64,000 bases of DNA from Butyrivibrio hungatei NK4A153 (GCF_000424465.1 NZ_AUJY01000007.1:168680-232679), one strand, 5' to 3'. Shown: positions 45,038-54,101, numbered from the stretch's first letter. Program-made: numbers and translations. Notes: generated by a model not told the origin, from the sequence alone.

Positions 45038-45898
45038 TTATCTGAATTCATCCCTATGTTTATCAAAGAACTCGAAATAAGTCCTTACTCCTTCGAGCTC
45101 CGTCCACTTCTTGATATCAACAGGGTGTTCATCCAGATCGTAGATTCTCGCACCCTTTAGTGCAAGCAAAAACGGTGAATGAGTTGCAATGATAAACTGG
45201 CAACCAAAAAACCTCGCCGAGTTCTGAATAAACTCCAACAATTCAAACTGCCTCTGAGGAGAAAGTGAGTTTTCAGGCTCGTCCAGCAGATACAAGCCGT
45301 TGTCCTTGATCTTCTCAGCAAAGTATTGCAAAGCGCTTTCACCGTTGCTGTGTGTAATGACATTTTTACCGATTGTTTCCCTTACATATCTCGATTGAGT
45401 CTTTGAGCGGGCATCTACTATTTTTTTGAGCTGCTCATAATCATCCAGCGATTGCATCCGGAATGTGGAATTCTTATTCTCAATCCACTCATCAAAAACC
45501 CGTTCTCTCTTGCGGTCCACGCCCTCATTAAGCGCACGCAGATTGAGCATGAAATCAAACACATCATCGCTTGTGATCATTCTAATCTCTTCGGGCTTTT
45601 CTCCGGGAGTCATCTCAAACGAGCACATTTTCAGATAATCACCAAAAAAGCTGGTCTTATTAAACAGTGTATCCCGCTTAGCCCCTATTTTTTCCGCCAT
45701 CAGATTAAGCGCCGTGCTTTTTCCGGAGCCGTTGTTTCCGTACAAAATCGTTATTTCCGAAAAAGATAAAGACTCCAGCATATTTTCTGCAAACACGCCA
45801 AAGGGATAAAAAGAGCTATAGCATGATCTTTCTATGTAGTTTACAAATTGTTCTTCCGCGTCAACTCCCGGAAACCGAAAATAATCAATATACATCCG
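45038..45898 (-). CDS. AAA family ATPase (ABC-type, OLD-like)
   Basis: 286 residues. Walker A LYGNNGSGKSTALN near residue 50 and Walker B YLLDEPENSLSP near 207 with a following Q/R and ATHSPFLLAL. This is the SMC/ABC-like predicted ATPase class that often works as a stand-alone or with nucleases; no partner gene is seen. The ATG at 45898 is chosen because the longer frame (45961) runs over the MGMT remnant. Confidence 0.8.
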   Translation of the reverse strand, partial: RMYIDYFRFPGVDAEEQFVNYIERSCYSSFYPFGVFAENMLESLSFSEITILYGNNGSGKSTALNLMAEKIGAKRDTLFNKTSFFGDYLKMCSFEMTPGEKPEEIRMITSDDVFDFMLNLRALNEGVDRKRERVFDEWIENKNSTFRMQSLDDYEQLKKIVDARSKTQSRYVRETIGKNVITHSNGESALQYFAEKIKDNGLYLLDEPENSLSPQRQFELLEFIQNSARFFGCQFIIATHSPFLLALKGARIYDLDEHPVDIKKWTELEGVRTYFEFFDKHRDEFR

Positions 45899-45911
45899 CT
45901 TTATGCCTTTC

Positions 45912-45985
45912 TTACAGTCTAATCCTGTATTTCTCCGGATTCTTATGAAGTGCGTTTCCAACAGCTCTTATATGCTGCCTTGTAG
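45912..45985 (-). pseudogene. Internally deleted MGMT-type gene remnant
   Basis: The minus strand reads RAVGNALHKNPEKYRIRL then stop. The intact gene at 47089 has RAVGNALHKNP at ~residue 144 and ends VNLKKYRITL. The remnant joins these two pieces directly, dropping the active-site PCHR block. Confidence 0.75.
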
Positions 45986-45990
45986 ACCGT

Positions 45991-47019
45991 TTACTCTAAA
46001 ACTTTTTTCTTTGCATCTTCCAATGCGCTTATCACCTTGTCACAGAACTTGTCAAAATCCGGGTCTTCTTCATATTCTTCGGGGTGCGAAAGAACATGAT
46101 CAAGGGCCATACGGACACCCTTATGGAATGGAATATTAGTGGTCATCTGAGGTACGATCCTTTTTAGCTTGGCATTGTCAAATACCACAGATACTGCCTT
46201 GTCTCCGAGAAGTTCTCCTCTAAAGTCATAGCCGTATTTTTCACCCACATCAGCAAGAAACTCAGATGAAACGTGGTATGCTTTAAGTTCTACAGAAAGG
46301 GCATCTGCAATAGTCTTATATATCTGATCCCATGTAAGGATCTCATCTCCTGTTATCTGAAAAGACTCTCCAATAGCATGTCTGTTTCCCATAAGTCCTG
46401 TAAAGCCTATGGCAAAATCCCTGTTAAATGTTACAGCCCACAAGGAAGAGCCATCGCCCTGGATGATAACGGGCTTTCCTTCCAGCATCCTCTTTATCAC
46501 CTGGTAAAAGCCCTTCTTGCCATGAACCCCCAGCGGAATATGCCTCTCGTCATAGGTATGACTTGGCCTTACTATCGTTATAGGAAATCCATTTTCACGG
46601 TACTTACGTAAAAGAAATTCCTCACAAGCTATCTTGTTCCTTGAGTATTCCCAGTAAGGATTTGCAAGTGTTGTCCCCTCTGTTATCACATAGGATGCGG
46701 CCGGTTTATGATAGGCAGAGGCTGAACTTATGAAAATATACTGATTTGTTTTCCCCTCAAAGAGTTTGTAATCACGCTCAACTGCACTGACATCAAAAGC
46801 AATAAAATCACTGACAACGTCAAATGTCATTCCATCAAGTTTCTTTTTCACATTCTCTTCATCATTTATATCTGCAATTATCTGTTTAACAGCCCCGGGA
46901 ACTTCACTCATTCTATTTCCTCTGTTAAGAAGATACAGTTCCCACTGAGGATCCTCAGCAAGCCTTCTTACTATTCCCATACTTATTGTTCCGGTTCCGC
47001 CAATGAATAGTGCTTTCAT
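45991..47019 (-). CDS. NAD-dependent epimerase/dehydratase-like SDR protein
   Basis: 342 residues. Rossmann motif IGGTGTISMGIVRRL (GxxGxxS variant) at the N-terminus, FISSASAY, YSRNK in place of the usual YxxxK, and VRPSHTYDERHIP. Such proteins isomerise or reduce nucleotide-sugars; several plant and bacterial members bind RNA instead. Substrate unknown. AAAGGAGG before the ATG. Confidence 0.85.
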   Translation of the reverse strand: MKALFIGGTGTISMGIVRRLAEDPQWELYLLNRGNRMSEVPGAVKQIIADINDEENVKKKLDGMTFDVVSDFIAFDVSAVERDYKLFEGKTNQYIFISSASAYHKPAASYVITEGTTLANPYWEYSRNKIACEEFLLRKYRENGFPITIVRPSHTYDERHIPLGVHGKKGFYQVIKRMLEGKPVIIQGDGSSLWAVTFNRDFAIGFTGLMGNRHAIGESFQITGDEILTWDQIYKTIADALSVELKAYHVSSEFLADVGEKYGYDFRGELLGDKAVSVVFDNAKLKRIVPQMTTNIPFHKGVRMALDHVLSHPEEYEEDPDFDKFCDKVISALEDAKKKVLE

Positions 47020-47088
47020 CTCCTGCTCCTCCTTTTACACTTTTATTGTTTTATGCTCCATGGCAGTCTTGATCATCTTTCCCCCAAC

Positions 47089-47715
47089 TTACAGGGTAAT
47101 TCTGTATTTCTTCAAATTCACCTTGCCTTCTGTGATCTCAATTCCCTCGCTCTCCAATATCTGCGCCTGCTTCCAAGCTCCGCCAAAAGCATACTCACCG
47201 GCGAGTTCACCCTTTGAATTGACAACACGGTGACACGGAATGGTGCTTAGATCGGGATTTTTATGAAGTGCATTTCCAACAGCTCTGGCCATCTTCCTGT
47301 CGCCGGCCATTTCTGCAACATCTGCATATGTTGCAACTTTCCCTTTAGGAATCTTCTTTACCGCTTCATATATTCTTTTTGTCGGAGAGTCCGTAACAAG
47401 ATCGTAGCTCTCAGCGATCATCCTCTTTATGACATCATCTGGAATTGAGCCATCAAGAACAATCGTGTTCCAATGCTCCTTGTTCTGATGATATGCGGGA
47501 AGTACTGATTTATATGTCTTTCGCCAAAGGTCGCGCCACTGCGGATCAACCTTGAGATTTATATTGATATAGCCGTCCTTTTCATATGTCCACAAAAAGG
47601 CTTTCTTGGACTTTTTTACCCGTACAAGCTGCCAATTTGTATCACGAAACGGCGCCTCCCTGTAGGTATCCGGGAAAGACAGACCGTAGTTTAGGGCTTC
47701 TTCTCTTGTTTTCAT
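47089..47715 (-). CDS. MmcQ/YjbR domain fused to O6-alkylguanine DNA alkyltransferase
   Basis: 208 residues. Residues ~1-105 match MmcQ/YjbR-like proteins (LSFPDTYREAPF, NINLKVDP, KEHWNTIVLDGSIPDD); ~110-208 are an MGMT domain with RAVGNALHKNP and the methyl-acceptor Cys in IPCHRVV. This repairs O6-alkylguanine by irreversible transfer. The MmcQ part has a double-stranded-DNA-binding-like fold, so it may help DNA binding. AAAGGAG before the ATG. Confidence 0.88.
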   Translation of the reverse strand: MKTREEALNYGLSFPDTYREAPFRDTNWQLVRVKKSKKAFLWTYEKDGYININLKVDPQWRDLWRKTYKSVLPAYHQNKEHWNTIVLDGSIPDDVIKRMIAESYDLVTDSPTKRIYEAVKKIPKGKVATYADVAEMAGDRKMARAVGNALHKNPDLSTIPCHRVVNSKGELAGEYAFGGAWKQAQILESEGIEITEGKVNLKKYRITL

Positions 47716-47780
47716 AAGGTATCTCCTTTATGGTAGTTTGATACGCTTGTTTTGATGATATAGTGCTATTTTTGTTTCTG

Positions 47781-48024
47781 CACCGTACGGCTTCATTTCT
47801 GCTCTTCTGTACGGTACTGTTTCTCGTTTCTGCACCATACACTTTCCTTCCAGCTATCCTGTGCGGTGCTGTTTCTCGTTTCTGCACCATACACTTTCCT
47901 TCCAGCTTTTCTATACGGTGCCATTTCTCATTTTCATACCGTACACTCTCATTCCAACCATTCTGTACGGTGACATTTTCTGTTTACACACCGTATACCT
48001 TACTTCTAGCCATTTCGTACGGTG
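47781..48024. repeat. Array of 5 palindromic units, exact 52-bp period
   Basis: Same design as 17843-18240: CACCGTACGG / CTGTACGGTA-type arms with 16-base spacers on both sides. Left arms begin at 47781, 47833, 47885, 47937 and 47989, right arms 26 bases later each time. Spacer sequences differ from the first array and between units, while arms and distances are kept. The array ends 12 bases from the stop codon of the kinase-like gene at 48036. Confidence 0.93.
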
Positions 48025-48035
48025 CTATTTCCCAT

Positions 48036-48638
48036 TCACACGCCAAAGCGATATTCTTTTTTATCCTTGTCATTTGGCACAAGCCCGAATTTCTGAATAA
48101 CGCGATCCGCAACTTCATCGGGCTCAAAATGAGTATTATCAATTTTTATGTGATTCTCAAAACATTTCTCACCTTCATCCGTGTTCAGCTTGTGATTTTC
48201 GGCATCCTGTAAGAGATTGGCTTTGCTCCATTCCACATCTTTTTTGGACGCTTTTCTCTCCATGCGATGAGGCGTCTCATTTCTGAAAAGTCTCTCTTCC
48301 AAAGTCGCTTTTAATTCCACGAAAAAGAAATGTCCTCCTGCCTGCTCAAACAAGTTCTTTAATGACTCAAGGTATTCAATATCTTCCTTCATATCGAAAG
48401 CACAAACATAAGTGAATATCAGATCGACGTTATGCTTTACAGCCATTTCAAATGCTTTCGCCCTAAACAAGCTATTGAATTCCCTTTGCGCAGGGGTATT
48501 AAATCCAAATATTTTATCTGACATTTCAATACTATCATGATTCATCATCATGTTGTACCTGAGCTTATCTCTAAGACTCTCCGCCACCGTCATCTTTCCT
48601 ACCGCCTGAGGTCCGCACACCACTATAAGATTTGCCAT
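48036..48638 (-). CDS. P-loop kinase-like ATPase
   Basis: 200 residues. Walker A VCGPQAVGKMT at residues ~7-17, and an R-rich lid region (RLFRNETPHRMERKASKKD). It resembles small-molecule kinases of the shikimate/adenylate kinase-like or zeta-like group. Substrate unknown. AGGAGGG before the ATG. A palindromic array follows its stop codon. Confidence 0.75.
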   Translation of the reverse strand: MANLIVVCGPQAVGKMTVAESLRDKLRYNMMMNHDSIEMSDKIFGFNTPAQREFNSLFRAKAFEMAVKHNVDLIFTYVCAFDMKEDIEYLESLKNLFEQAGGHFFFVELKATLEERLFRNETPHRMERKASKKDVEWSKANLLQDAENHKLNTDEGEKCFENHIKIDNTHFEPDEVADRVIQKFGLVPNDKDKKEYRFGV

Positions 48639-48661
48639 TATATTTCTCCCTCCTAATTATA

Positions 48662-48711
48662 TAAAAATAGACCTTATCAAAACCGATGTGCTTCAGCTTG
48701 ATAAGGTCTTA
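48662..48711 (-). terminator. Terminator of the XRE/TPR-like gene
   Basis: AGACCTTATCAA and TTGATAAGGTCT, a perfect 12-bp stem, followed by ATTTTTAT on the minus strand. Confidence 0.85.
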
Positions 48712-48736
48712 TTCCTTCTTAAGCTATCATAGCATA

Positions 48737-49762
48737 TTAAAACAGGTATACCCTCTCTCTTAATTCTTTTTCGATGGATTCGTATTCTTCTTTCGAAAAC
48801 ACTTTTTCCTCACTTATTTTCTTAAGATATTCCTCACAGATTTCATTCGCTTTCTCTTTTTCTCCTGCTTTCTCGTATACTATCATGAGGTTATGATTGA
48901 ATTTCTTCCAAAAATATTTCATATTGTCAGTCGTATATTCCGGAATTGAAGAAAATGCTTTGGCAACATGTTCGCACCACTCAAGATTTTTGAGCGTTTC
49001 GTCCTTTTCTCCCCAGTATGCATAGTTTTCCATCATGCAATTAAGCTGACTTAGCAAGACATTGCACAACATCTTATTGGCTGCGGTCAGACTATCTTTC
49101 ATCTCTTCGAAACCATGCTCAAAAAAGCTTAGCTCGGAATATAAGAATTCCCTAACCTTTGCATTTTCAAGACTCGGCAATACATCGATATGCTCTCTGG
49201 CATTCTCAAAATCCTTCCTGTGAATATAAATCCAGGCAAGGGCGTAATGAGCTTTTTCCACAAGACTTCTACTGTCAGCGTAACGGATTATAGTTACGCC
49301 TTTTTTTATTCCGTCTTCTAAAAGAGCATTCGCTCTCTCAGGGTTCTCCGCCAGCAATCCCTCCATGTCAATGTAATAGCTCAATTCGGCGACCTGCTGA
49401 ACATACAATAGATTTATTTCAAAATTCATCGGGTTTCTGCCAACTTCACCTGAAAGATACTCTACTCTCTGCAGTGCACTTCCTTGTGCATCGGAAATGT
49501 CATACATTGCCTTAATTTTGTTTTTTACATTTTCCAAAAGGTAATCATCTTTATCGGAAGGATTGTAGCCCAGCAGCATATCAGTAGTGACATTAAGTGC
49601 CTGCGCAATCGGCACAACCATAGAAACATCCGGAAGTCCCGCTTCGGACTCCCACCTGCTCACTGCCTGTGGCGTAACTCCCAGCATTCCCGCCAGTTCT
49701 TCCTGTGTAAAACCTTTATTTTTTCTAAAACCTCGTATATTGGCACCCAGATTGTTTTTCAC
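48737..49762 (-). CDS. XRE regulator with helical (TPR-like) C-terminal domain
   Basis: 341 residues. Helix-turn-helix FTQEELAGMLGVTPQAVSRWESEAGLPD near residue 18, then ~250 residues of helical repeats like those of peptide-sensing XRE proteins. Signal and targets unknown. I chose GTG at 49762 since AAAGGAAC lies just before it; the frame is open back to 49834 but with no ribosome binding site there. Confidence 0.8.
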   Translation of the reverse strand: MKNNLGANIRGFRKNKGFTQEELAGMLGVTPQAVSRWESEAGLPDVSMVVPIAQALNVTTDMLLGYNPSDKDDYLLENVKNKIKAMYDISDAQGSALQRVEYLSGEVGRNPMNFEINLLYVQQVAELSYYIDMEGLLAENPERANALLEDGIKKGVTIIRYADSRSLVEKAHYALAWIYIHRKDFENAREHIDVLPSLENAKVREFLYSELSFFEHGFEEMKDSLTAANKMLCNVLLSQLNCMMENYAYWGEKDETLKNLEWCEHVAKAFSSIPEYTTDNMKYFWKKFNHNLMIVYEKAGEKEKANEICEEYLKKISEEKVFSKEEYESIEKELRERVYLF

Positions 49763-49860
49763 TTTTGTTCCTTTCCCGATTGACTCATCAACCGCATAAA
49801 CTCGTTGTGTATCGGAAAATGTCTGCAGAATCATCTTCTGAATTCAGAATACAGAAAAGC

Positions 49861-50227
49861 TCATACCATATCAAACAATGCATACTTGAGAAAAAAACAA
49901 TCCGTTTCATCGCCAAGTGCCATCGACAGTTTTTTTAACCATTCATCAAATTCGAAAGAAGATATTCTGCATTCTCTTCAACAGGCTTCATGCCATTGAT
50001 TCTAATCACAGGGCATTCAATTCCTTCAAGCCACGATGTGACAAAATCCTCAGGTCTGCTATTAACCTTTCCTCTAATGAAGGGTATACTTCCCCTCTAT
50101 CCTTCATCAATTTTTCAAATTCAAGCTGATAAGCAATCAACCTCGGAATATACTCCGGATGAGTTCTACTTCCCGCTTCCCAGTCCTCTAATATGCGCAC
50201 TGGAATACCTGTATGAACCGAAAACTC
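49861..50227 (-). pseudogene. Decayed HTH-RhuM module plus a further gene tail
   Basis: Directly after the YitT stop codon the minus strand reads EFSVHTGIPVRILEDWEAG...AYQLEFEKLMKDRGEVYPSLEE. The first part equals residues ~20-65 of the HTH protein at 53878, and VYPSLEE equals residues ~226-232 of the RhuM/Fic protein at 52959. The join falls at a shared GGGGA. Further on, two other frames look coding (GIECPVIRINGMKPVEENA; FDEWLKKLSMALGDETD), ending at 49861. Several frameshifts; not functional. Confidence 0.7.
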
Positions 50228-51061
50228 CTATCTCAAAATCTCATCAATCGTAGAAACCGTACTAAAACTTCCCGCATGAGTTGAGATGATTTCCTTCATG
50301 AGCGGAAGTTCGAAATAACTGATATAGCAGATGAGGGTGTTGTTCTCTCCTGCGATCGCGCCGCGGGAATCCATGATGGTGCATGTCTTATTCAATTTAT
50401 CTTTTATGTCCTTGATGATTCCATCGGGATCCTGAGTTATTATCGTCACCTGCTTGATGGCTTCGAAATGGTCAGTGTAATGGTCGATAACTGCTGTAGC
50501 AACAACATAGACCAAGAGGCTCAGCAGCGCCGCTGTGGCATCAATGACTACGAATACCGTGATATAGACCAGAGCATTGAATCCAAGAAGCATAGGTGTG
50601 AGGCTGTAGTTACGTCCCGTCTTATCCGAAAGCTTTTTTACCACTATGTTCGCAAGTATCTCAGATCCGTCAATGCACCCGCCGTTTCTAAGGATCAGCG
50701 CAAGGCCTGCGCCAAGAATTGCACCACCGAATGCTACCGCCAGAAAGTGTTCCGTATTAAGTTCAAAGGGAATTTTTTCAAAGAATTCCAGGCCTACCAT
50801 GTAAACCACCGAACCCACGGCAGCTTTTACAGTAAACTTTTTTCCCAGAAATACATAACCTGCAATTATAAATGGTAAAAAAACAAACAGAACACACAAC
50901 GACAATTGAAAGCCCGTAAGTTTACTGATAATAATCGCAACGCCGGCTGTTCCGTAATCTATCGCATCATTCGGAAGCAGTATCAGAGCGACCGCAAAGC
51001 TCGCCATTATTGCTCCGAATATTATTAAAACATATGACAGTATTCCTTTACTTTTCTTCAT
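50228..51061 (-). CDS. YitT family membrane protein (DUF161 + DUF2179)
   Basis: 277 residues. Five or six hydrophobic segments (~8-190) with GAIMASFAVALILLPND and NGGCIDGSEILANI, then a soluble C-terminal DUF2179 domain (~215-275) ending ISTHAGSFSTVSTIDEIL. A very common Firmicute family without a settled function. ATG at 51061 with TTGGGAG; the in-frame start at 51127 is weaker. Confidence 0.85.
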   Translation of the reverse strand: MKKSKGILSYVLIIFGAIMASFAVALILLPNDAIDYGTAGVAIIISKLTGFQLSLCVLFVFLPFIIAGYVFLGKKFTVKAAVGSVVYMVGLEFFEKIPFELNTEHFLAVAFGGAILGAGLALILRNGGCIDGSEILANIVVKKLSDKTGRNYSLTPMLLGFNALVYITVFVVIDATAALLSLLVYVVATAVIDHYTDHFEAIKQVTIITQDPDGIIKDIKDKLNKTCTIMDSRGAIAGENNTLICYISYFELPLMKEIISTHAGSFSTVSTIDEILR

Positions 51062-51234
51062 TTTTACTCCCAAATTCGCTGAAACTATAGTTGCTGTACC
51101 GAGGCATATTTCAATGCCCCAATACAACCATTATACAGGAATTTTCAGGATTTTCTTCCAACTAAAAAACACATGGTTCGTTCCAGCCACCACCTGGCTT
51201 CCAAGATAACATACAGGAATATAATCCACATCGG

Positions 51235-51383
51235 TTATGATGAAAAACACATATCTATCCAGCCTACGAGGTACGAAAACGAAACTATCTTAATCGCTGC
51301 TATGCTCACGTCAAGAAGACGCGTATCACTTTCCTTAATAAACAGCGGTGCCACAAATGGTCCGGCAAGTAACATAAAAAGAA
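51235..51383 (-). pseudogene. Probable MATE efflux fragment
   Basis: The minus strand reads LFMLLAGPFVAPLFIKESD then TRLLDVSIAAIKIVSFSYLVGW and a stop. The hydrophobic-F-I-K-x-D-x(~10)-A-I-K-I pattern resembles the helix 8-9 region of MATE transporters. No start and no other MATE motif. The neighbouring 51062-51234 and 51384-51401 show nothing else. Confidence 0.4.
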
Positions 51384-51401
51384 ATGATAAATATCTTTAT
51401 A

Positions 51402-52208
51402 TTATGTATTCATTTTTTCTTCCTTATACCAAATCACCAAAGCAACTACAAAAATAGTTCCAAAGTATATGTACGCTGCATTTGATTTCGGATATGTATC
51501 AAATAAACTATTCCAATCGTATATTGCACCTATGGAATTTATAAAAGAATGATATATGGCACATGCCAGGACGCTCTTTGTTGCTTTATAAATTGCAGCA
51601 GCTACAAAAGCCCATACAAATATGTTCATAGCAAACCCCACCATGCTATCGCCATAGTGGTTGGAGGTCGGCTGTAGCCATATCGGAAAATGCCATACAC
51701 ACCAAATCACCGCCACAATAGCAGTTGCAACTGGGAAGGGAAATCTTTTTTCCAGCATAGGTTGCAAAAAGCCACGCCAGCCGGTTTCCTCCGCAAATCC
51801 AACAAACGGCAGCATGATAAGAAACCCCAGAAGCATCATGTACAATGGCGAACCGTTGGGTTCACCGTAAAAAAAAGCAAATATCAAAGCACATATGCAG
51901 AACAGGCCAGTTATTAGAAGCGTTTTCATCTTTTTAGGAGTATATAAAAAGCGCTTCAAATATTCTTTTACAGTGATATGCTCTTCTTTCCTGAGTACGA
52001 TAAAAAGAGAAATAACCGGAGCCGGTGTTGTAAAGAGTATCCCTATGATCGCATACATAATATATGCAAATGTCAGCTTTCCCGTATCGGCATGACTAAC
52101 CGACACAGGTTCAAGAACAAACATAATAATTTGAAAAAAAACAGTTATAAACAGAAGCCAACCAAGAAAATCTGCTATCGGAGCTTTCTTTTTTTCATCA
52201 ATCCACAT
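51402..52208 (-). CDS. CPBP family intramembrane metalloprotease
   Basis: 268 residues, about eight helices. EETGWRGFLQPML (EExxxR motif), a following HFPIW and a third motif region with CAIYHSFIN are the metal-binding helices of CAAX-protease/bacteriocin-processing (Abi) proteins. These may process prenylated or peptide substrates or give bacteriocin self-immunity. Its start overlaps the TetR gene by 11 bases, so they are co-transcribed. Confidence 0.87.
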   Translation of the reverse strand: MWIDEKKKAPIADFLGWLLFITVFFQIIMFVLEPVSVSHADTGKLTFAYIMYAIIGILFTTPAPVISLFIVLRKEEHITVKEYLKRFLYTPKKMKTLLITGLFCICALIFAFFYGEPNGSPLYMMLLGFLIMLPFVGFAEETGWRGFLQPMLEKRFPFPVATAIVAVIWCVWHFPIWLQPTSNHYGDSMVGFAMNIFVWAFVAAAIYKATKSVLACAIYHSFINSIGAIYDWNSLFDTYPKSNAAYIYFGTIFVVALVIWYKEEKMNT

Positions 52209-52764
52209 TTTTTTGTCCTTTCATTATTCCTGAAATCAATGCATCTACGCCATATGCAAAACTTTCATCCAAAGAGATTTCATCTCCAAAACTACCATGT
52301 AACTCCAACATCGAAAATCCTTCCACAAAGCCTCGCAGGCTTCGCAACACATGCATTTTCCGGGCTTCGCTGAACTCAAGAGAATCCAAAATAGAATACA
52401 ATGATGATATAACCCCTTTTGTAATTTCATTGTTCAGTTCGGATGTATATGAATTGTGCCAGCAAATTGCCTCAAAAACTCCGGGATGATCATGAGCAAA
52501 TTCACGAAACGCATAGCACATTACCTTTAATCCTTCTTCCCGTGACTTTCCTACTGCTGATTTAGCGATCTTTATATCAATATTGTTCCAACCATATACT
52601 ATGATTGCCTCTTTTATCTCATCCAAACCGCCTTGAAAATGCTTATACAAAGATGGGGGCTTTATGCCCAATCTATCAGCAATAGTTTTTACAGAAAGAT
52701 TCTGAAAACCATCTTTATCTATCATTTCGACACACACTTCGACGATTTCTTGTTTTCTGGACAT
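52198..52764 (-). CDS. TetR/AcrR family regulator
   Basis: 188 residues. N-terminal helix-turn-helix (QNLSVKTIADRLGIKPPSLYKHF) and a C-terminal WHG-type ligand domain (AFREFAHDHPGVFEAICWHN). First gene of a two-gene operon with the CPBP protease; the two TTAGC palindromes in front of it are likely its operators. AGGAGG before the ATG. Confidence 0.9.
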   Translation of the reverse strand: MSRKQEIVEVCVEMIDKDGFQNLSVKTIADRLGIKPPSLYKHFQGGLDEIKEAIIVYGWNNIDIKIAKSAVGKSREEGLKVMCYAFREFAHDHPGVFEAICWHNSYTSELNNEITKGVISSLYSILDSLEFSEARKMHVLRSLRGFVEGFSMLELHGSFGDEISLDESFAYGVDALISGIMKGQKNVD

Positions 52765-52785
52765 TTTTCCTCCTTGCTAATTATT

Positions 52786-52822
52786 TTAGCCTACAAGCTA
52801 ACACTATTAGCCTTCAAGTTAA
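52786..52822 (-). promoter_or_regulatory. Two TetR-type operator palindromes
   Basis: TTAGC-CTACAA-GCTAA (52786-52801) and TTAGC-CTTCAA-GTTAA (52807-52822), start to start 21 bp, so on the same DNA face, 20-60 bp upstream of the tetR-like start. The rest of 52823-52958 shows no gene. Confidence 0.75.
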
Positions 52823-52958
52823 CACAGACTCATAATACTGTCCGTAGAATGAATTTCTTGATCGTCAAAGGTATATTTCGTTGTCAAAGTTCGTCAAAAA
52901 TGCAAATGAGACATTTTTTGTAGTATTAACTGGAACTTAGTTTTTCATTTGAGCGTCG

Positions 52959-53891
52959 TTATATTCTCAATAAATTCATTACCATAGCTGTCATAATATC
53001 TTTTTCATCTGGATTGGATTCTGCAATCATAAGGGTAATAGCCACAAGCGCTCCATCACTTATTATCTTCTGTCCATCCCTAAAAAGTGCATTGTTTCTG
53101 TTCAAGAACTCCAAGAACAATGATGCTGCGATTCTCTTACAGCCATCCTCAAAAGGATGGTCTTTTATCATGAAATAAAGAAGATTGGCCGCCTTTTCCT
53201 CTAGCGAAGGATATACCTCCCCTCCAAAAACATCCTGATATACTGCTGCCAAAATGCCTTCCACCTTACCAGTTTCCTTCTCTACACCAAATACGTCTGA
53301 TTTGAATGTATCCTCCATATGATCAACCATCTCTCTACAATCACTATAGGTGATTCTGTATATTGGACTTGAGCCTTCAGGCTTCTCAAGAGACTGGTGA
53401 TCATATTGATCCAAAAGTATAAGCGCCTGCGTGTATAGATTTACAGCCTTGAGCACATCCTGTTGTTCAATATCAAGCGTACCTGCAATCATCTTAGTTT
53501 GTATTTCAACGGTTTTCTGAAGTGCCTGTAGCCTGCGTTCATTTATTGCATAGCCATTTAAAGTATACTGTTTAAGCACCAAACTTGCCCATCGTCTGAA
53601 AGCTATACCTCTTTTTGAATTAACTCGATATCCAACAGAAAGTATCATATCAAGATTGTAAATCTTAGGTTTTCTTCCTCCGGAACTTTTATCGGAAAAA
53701 CCGATAGAAGTCTCATCCAGCTCACCCGTATCGATAATATTATTTATATGCTCACTAAGAGTGGCTTGCTTAACACCAAATAATTCACCCATTTGTTTCT
53801 GTGTTAGCCAAACTGTTTCTTGCTCAGGACATATCTGCACCTCTATCTCTGTATTCCCGTCTGTAAATAAAACAATTTCATTCTTTGCCAT
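52959..53891 (-). CDS. RhuM / Fic-DOC family protein
   Basis: 310 residues. N-terminal RhuM DNA-binding-like domain (TVWLTQKQMGELFGVKQATLSEHINNI, then KIYNLDMILSVGYRV), a helical middle, and a C-terminal Fic domain with HPFEDGCKR at 245-253. Fic enzymes AMPylate or otherwise modify proteins; the standard motif is HPFxDGNKR, so the Asn is replaced by Cys. Its start overlaps an HTH gene by 14 bases, giving a toxin-antitoxin-like layout. Confidence 0.87.
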   Translation of the reverse strand: MAKNEIVLFTDGNTEIEVQICPEQETVWLTQKQMGELFGVKQATLSEHINNIIDTGELDETSIGFSDKSSGGRKPKIYNLDMILSVGYRVNSKRGIAFRRWASLVLKQYTLNGYAINERRLQALQKTVEIQTKMIAGTLDIEQQDVLKAVNLYTQALILLDQYDHQSLEKPEGSSPIYRITYSDCREMVDHMEDTFKSDVFGVEKETGKVEGILAAVYQDVFGGEVYPSLEEKAANLLYFMIKDHPFEDGCKRIAASLFLEFLNRNNALFRDGQKIISDGALVAITLMIAESNPDEKDIMTAMVMNLLRI

Positions 53892-54090
53892 TAAATTCCC
53901 CTCTATCCTTCATTATTTTCTCATATTCAAGCTGATAAGCGATCAGCCTCGGAATATACTCCGGAGGAGTCCTGCGCCCTGCTTCCCAATCCTCTAAAGT
54001 ACGAACCGGTATACCAGTGTGAATAGAAAACTCTTTTCTTGTTTCTCCCGTGCTCTCTCTTAATTGCTTAATTTTCTCTGCTATATCCAT
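53878..54090 (-). CDS. Small helix-turn-helix protein paired with RhuM/Fic
   Basis: 70 residues. IKQLRESTGETRKEFSIHTGIPVRTLEDWEAGRRTPPEYI (in pieces) is an XRE-type helix-turn-helix ending in a helical tail. GGAGG lies seven bases before ATG 54090. As first gene in a two-gene operon behind an inverted-repeat operator, it is the likely autorepressor/antitoxin of the Fic protein. A decayed copy lies at 49861-50227. Confidence 0.85.
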   Translation of the reverse strand: MDIAEKIKQLRESTGETRKEFSIHTGIPVRTLEDWEAGRRTPPEYIPRLIAYQLEYEKIMKDRGEFNGKE

Positions 54091-54101
54091 AATTGCACCT
54101 C

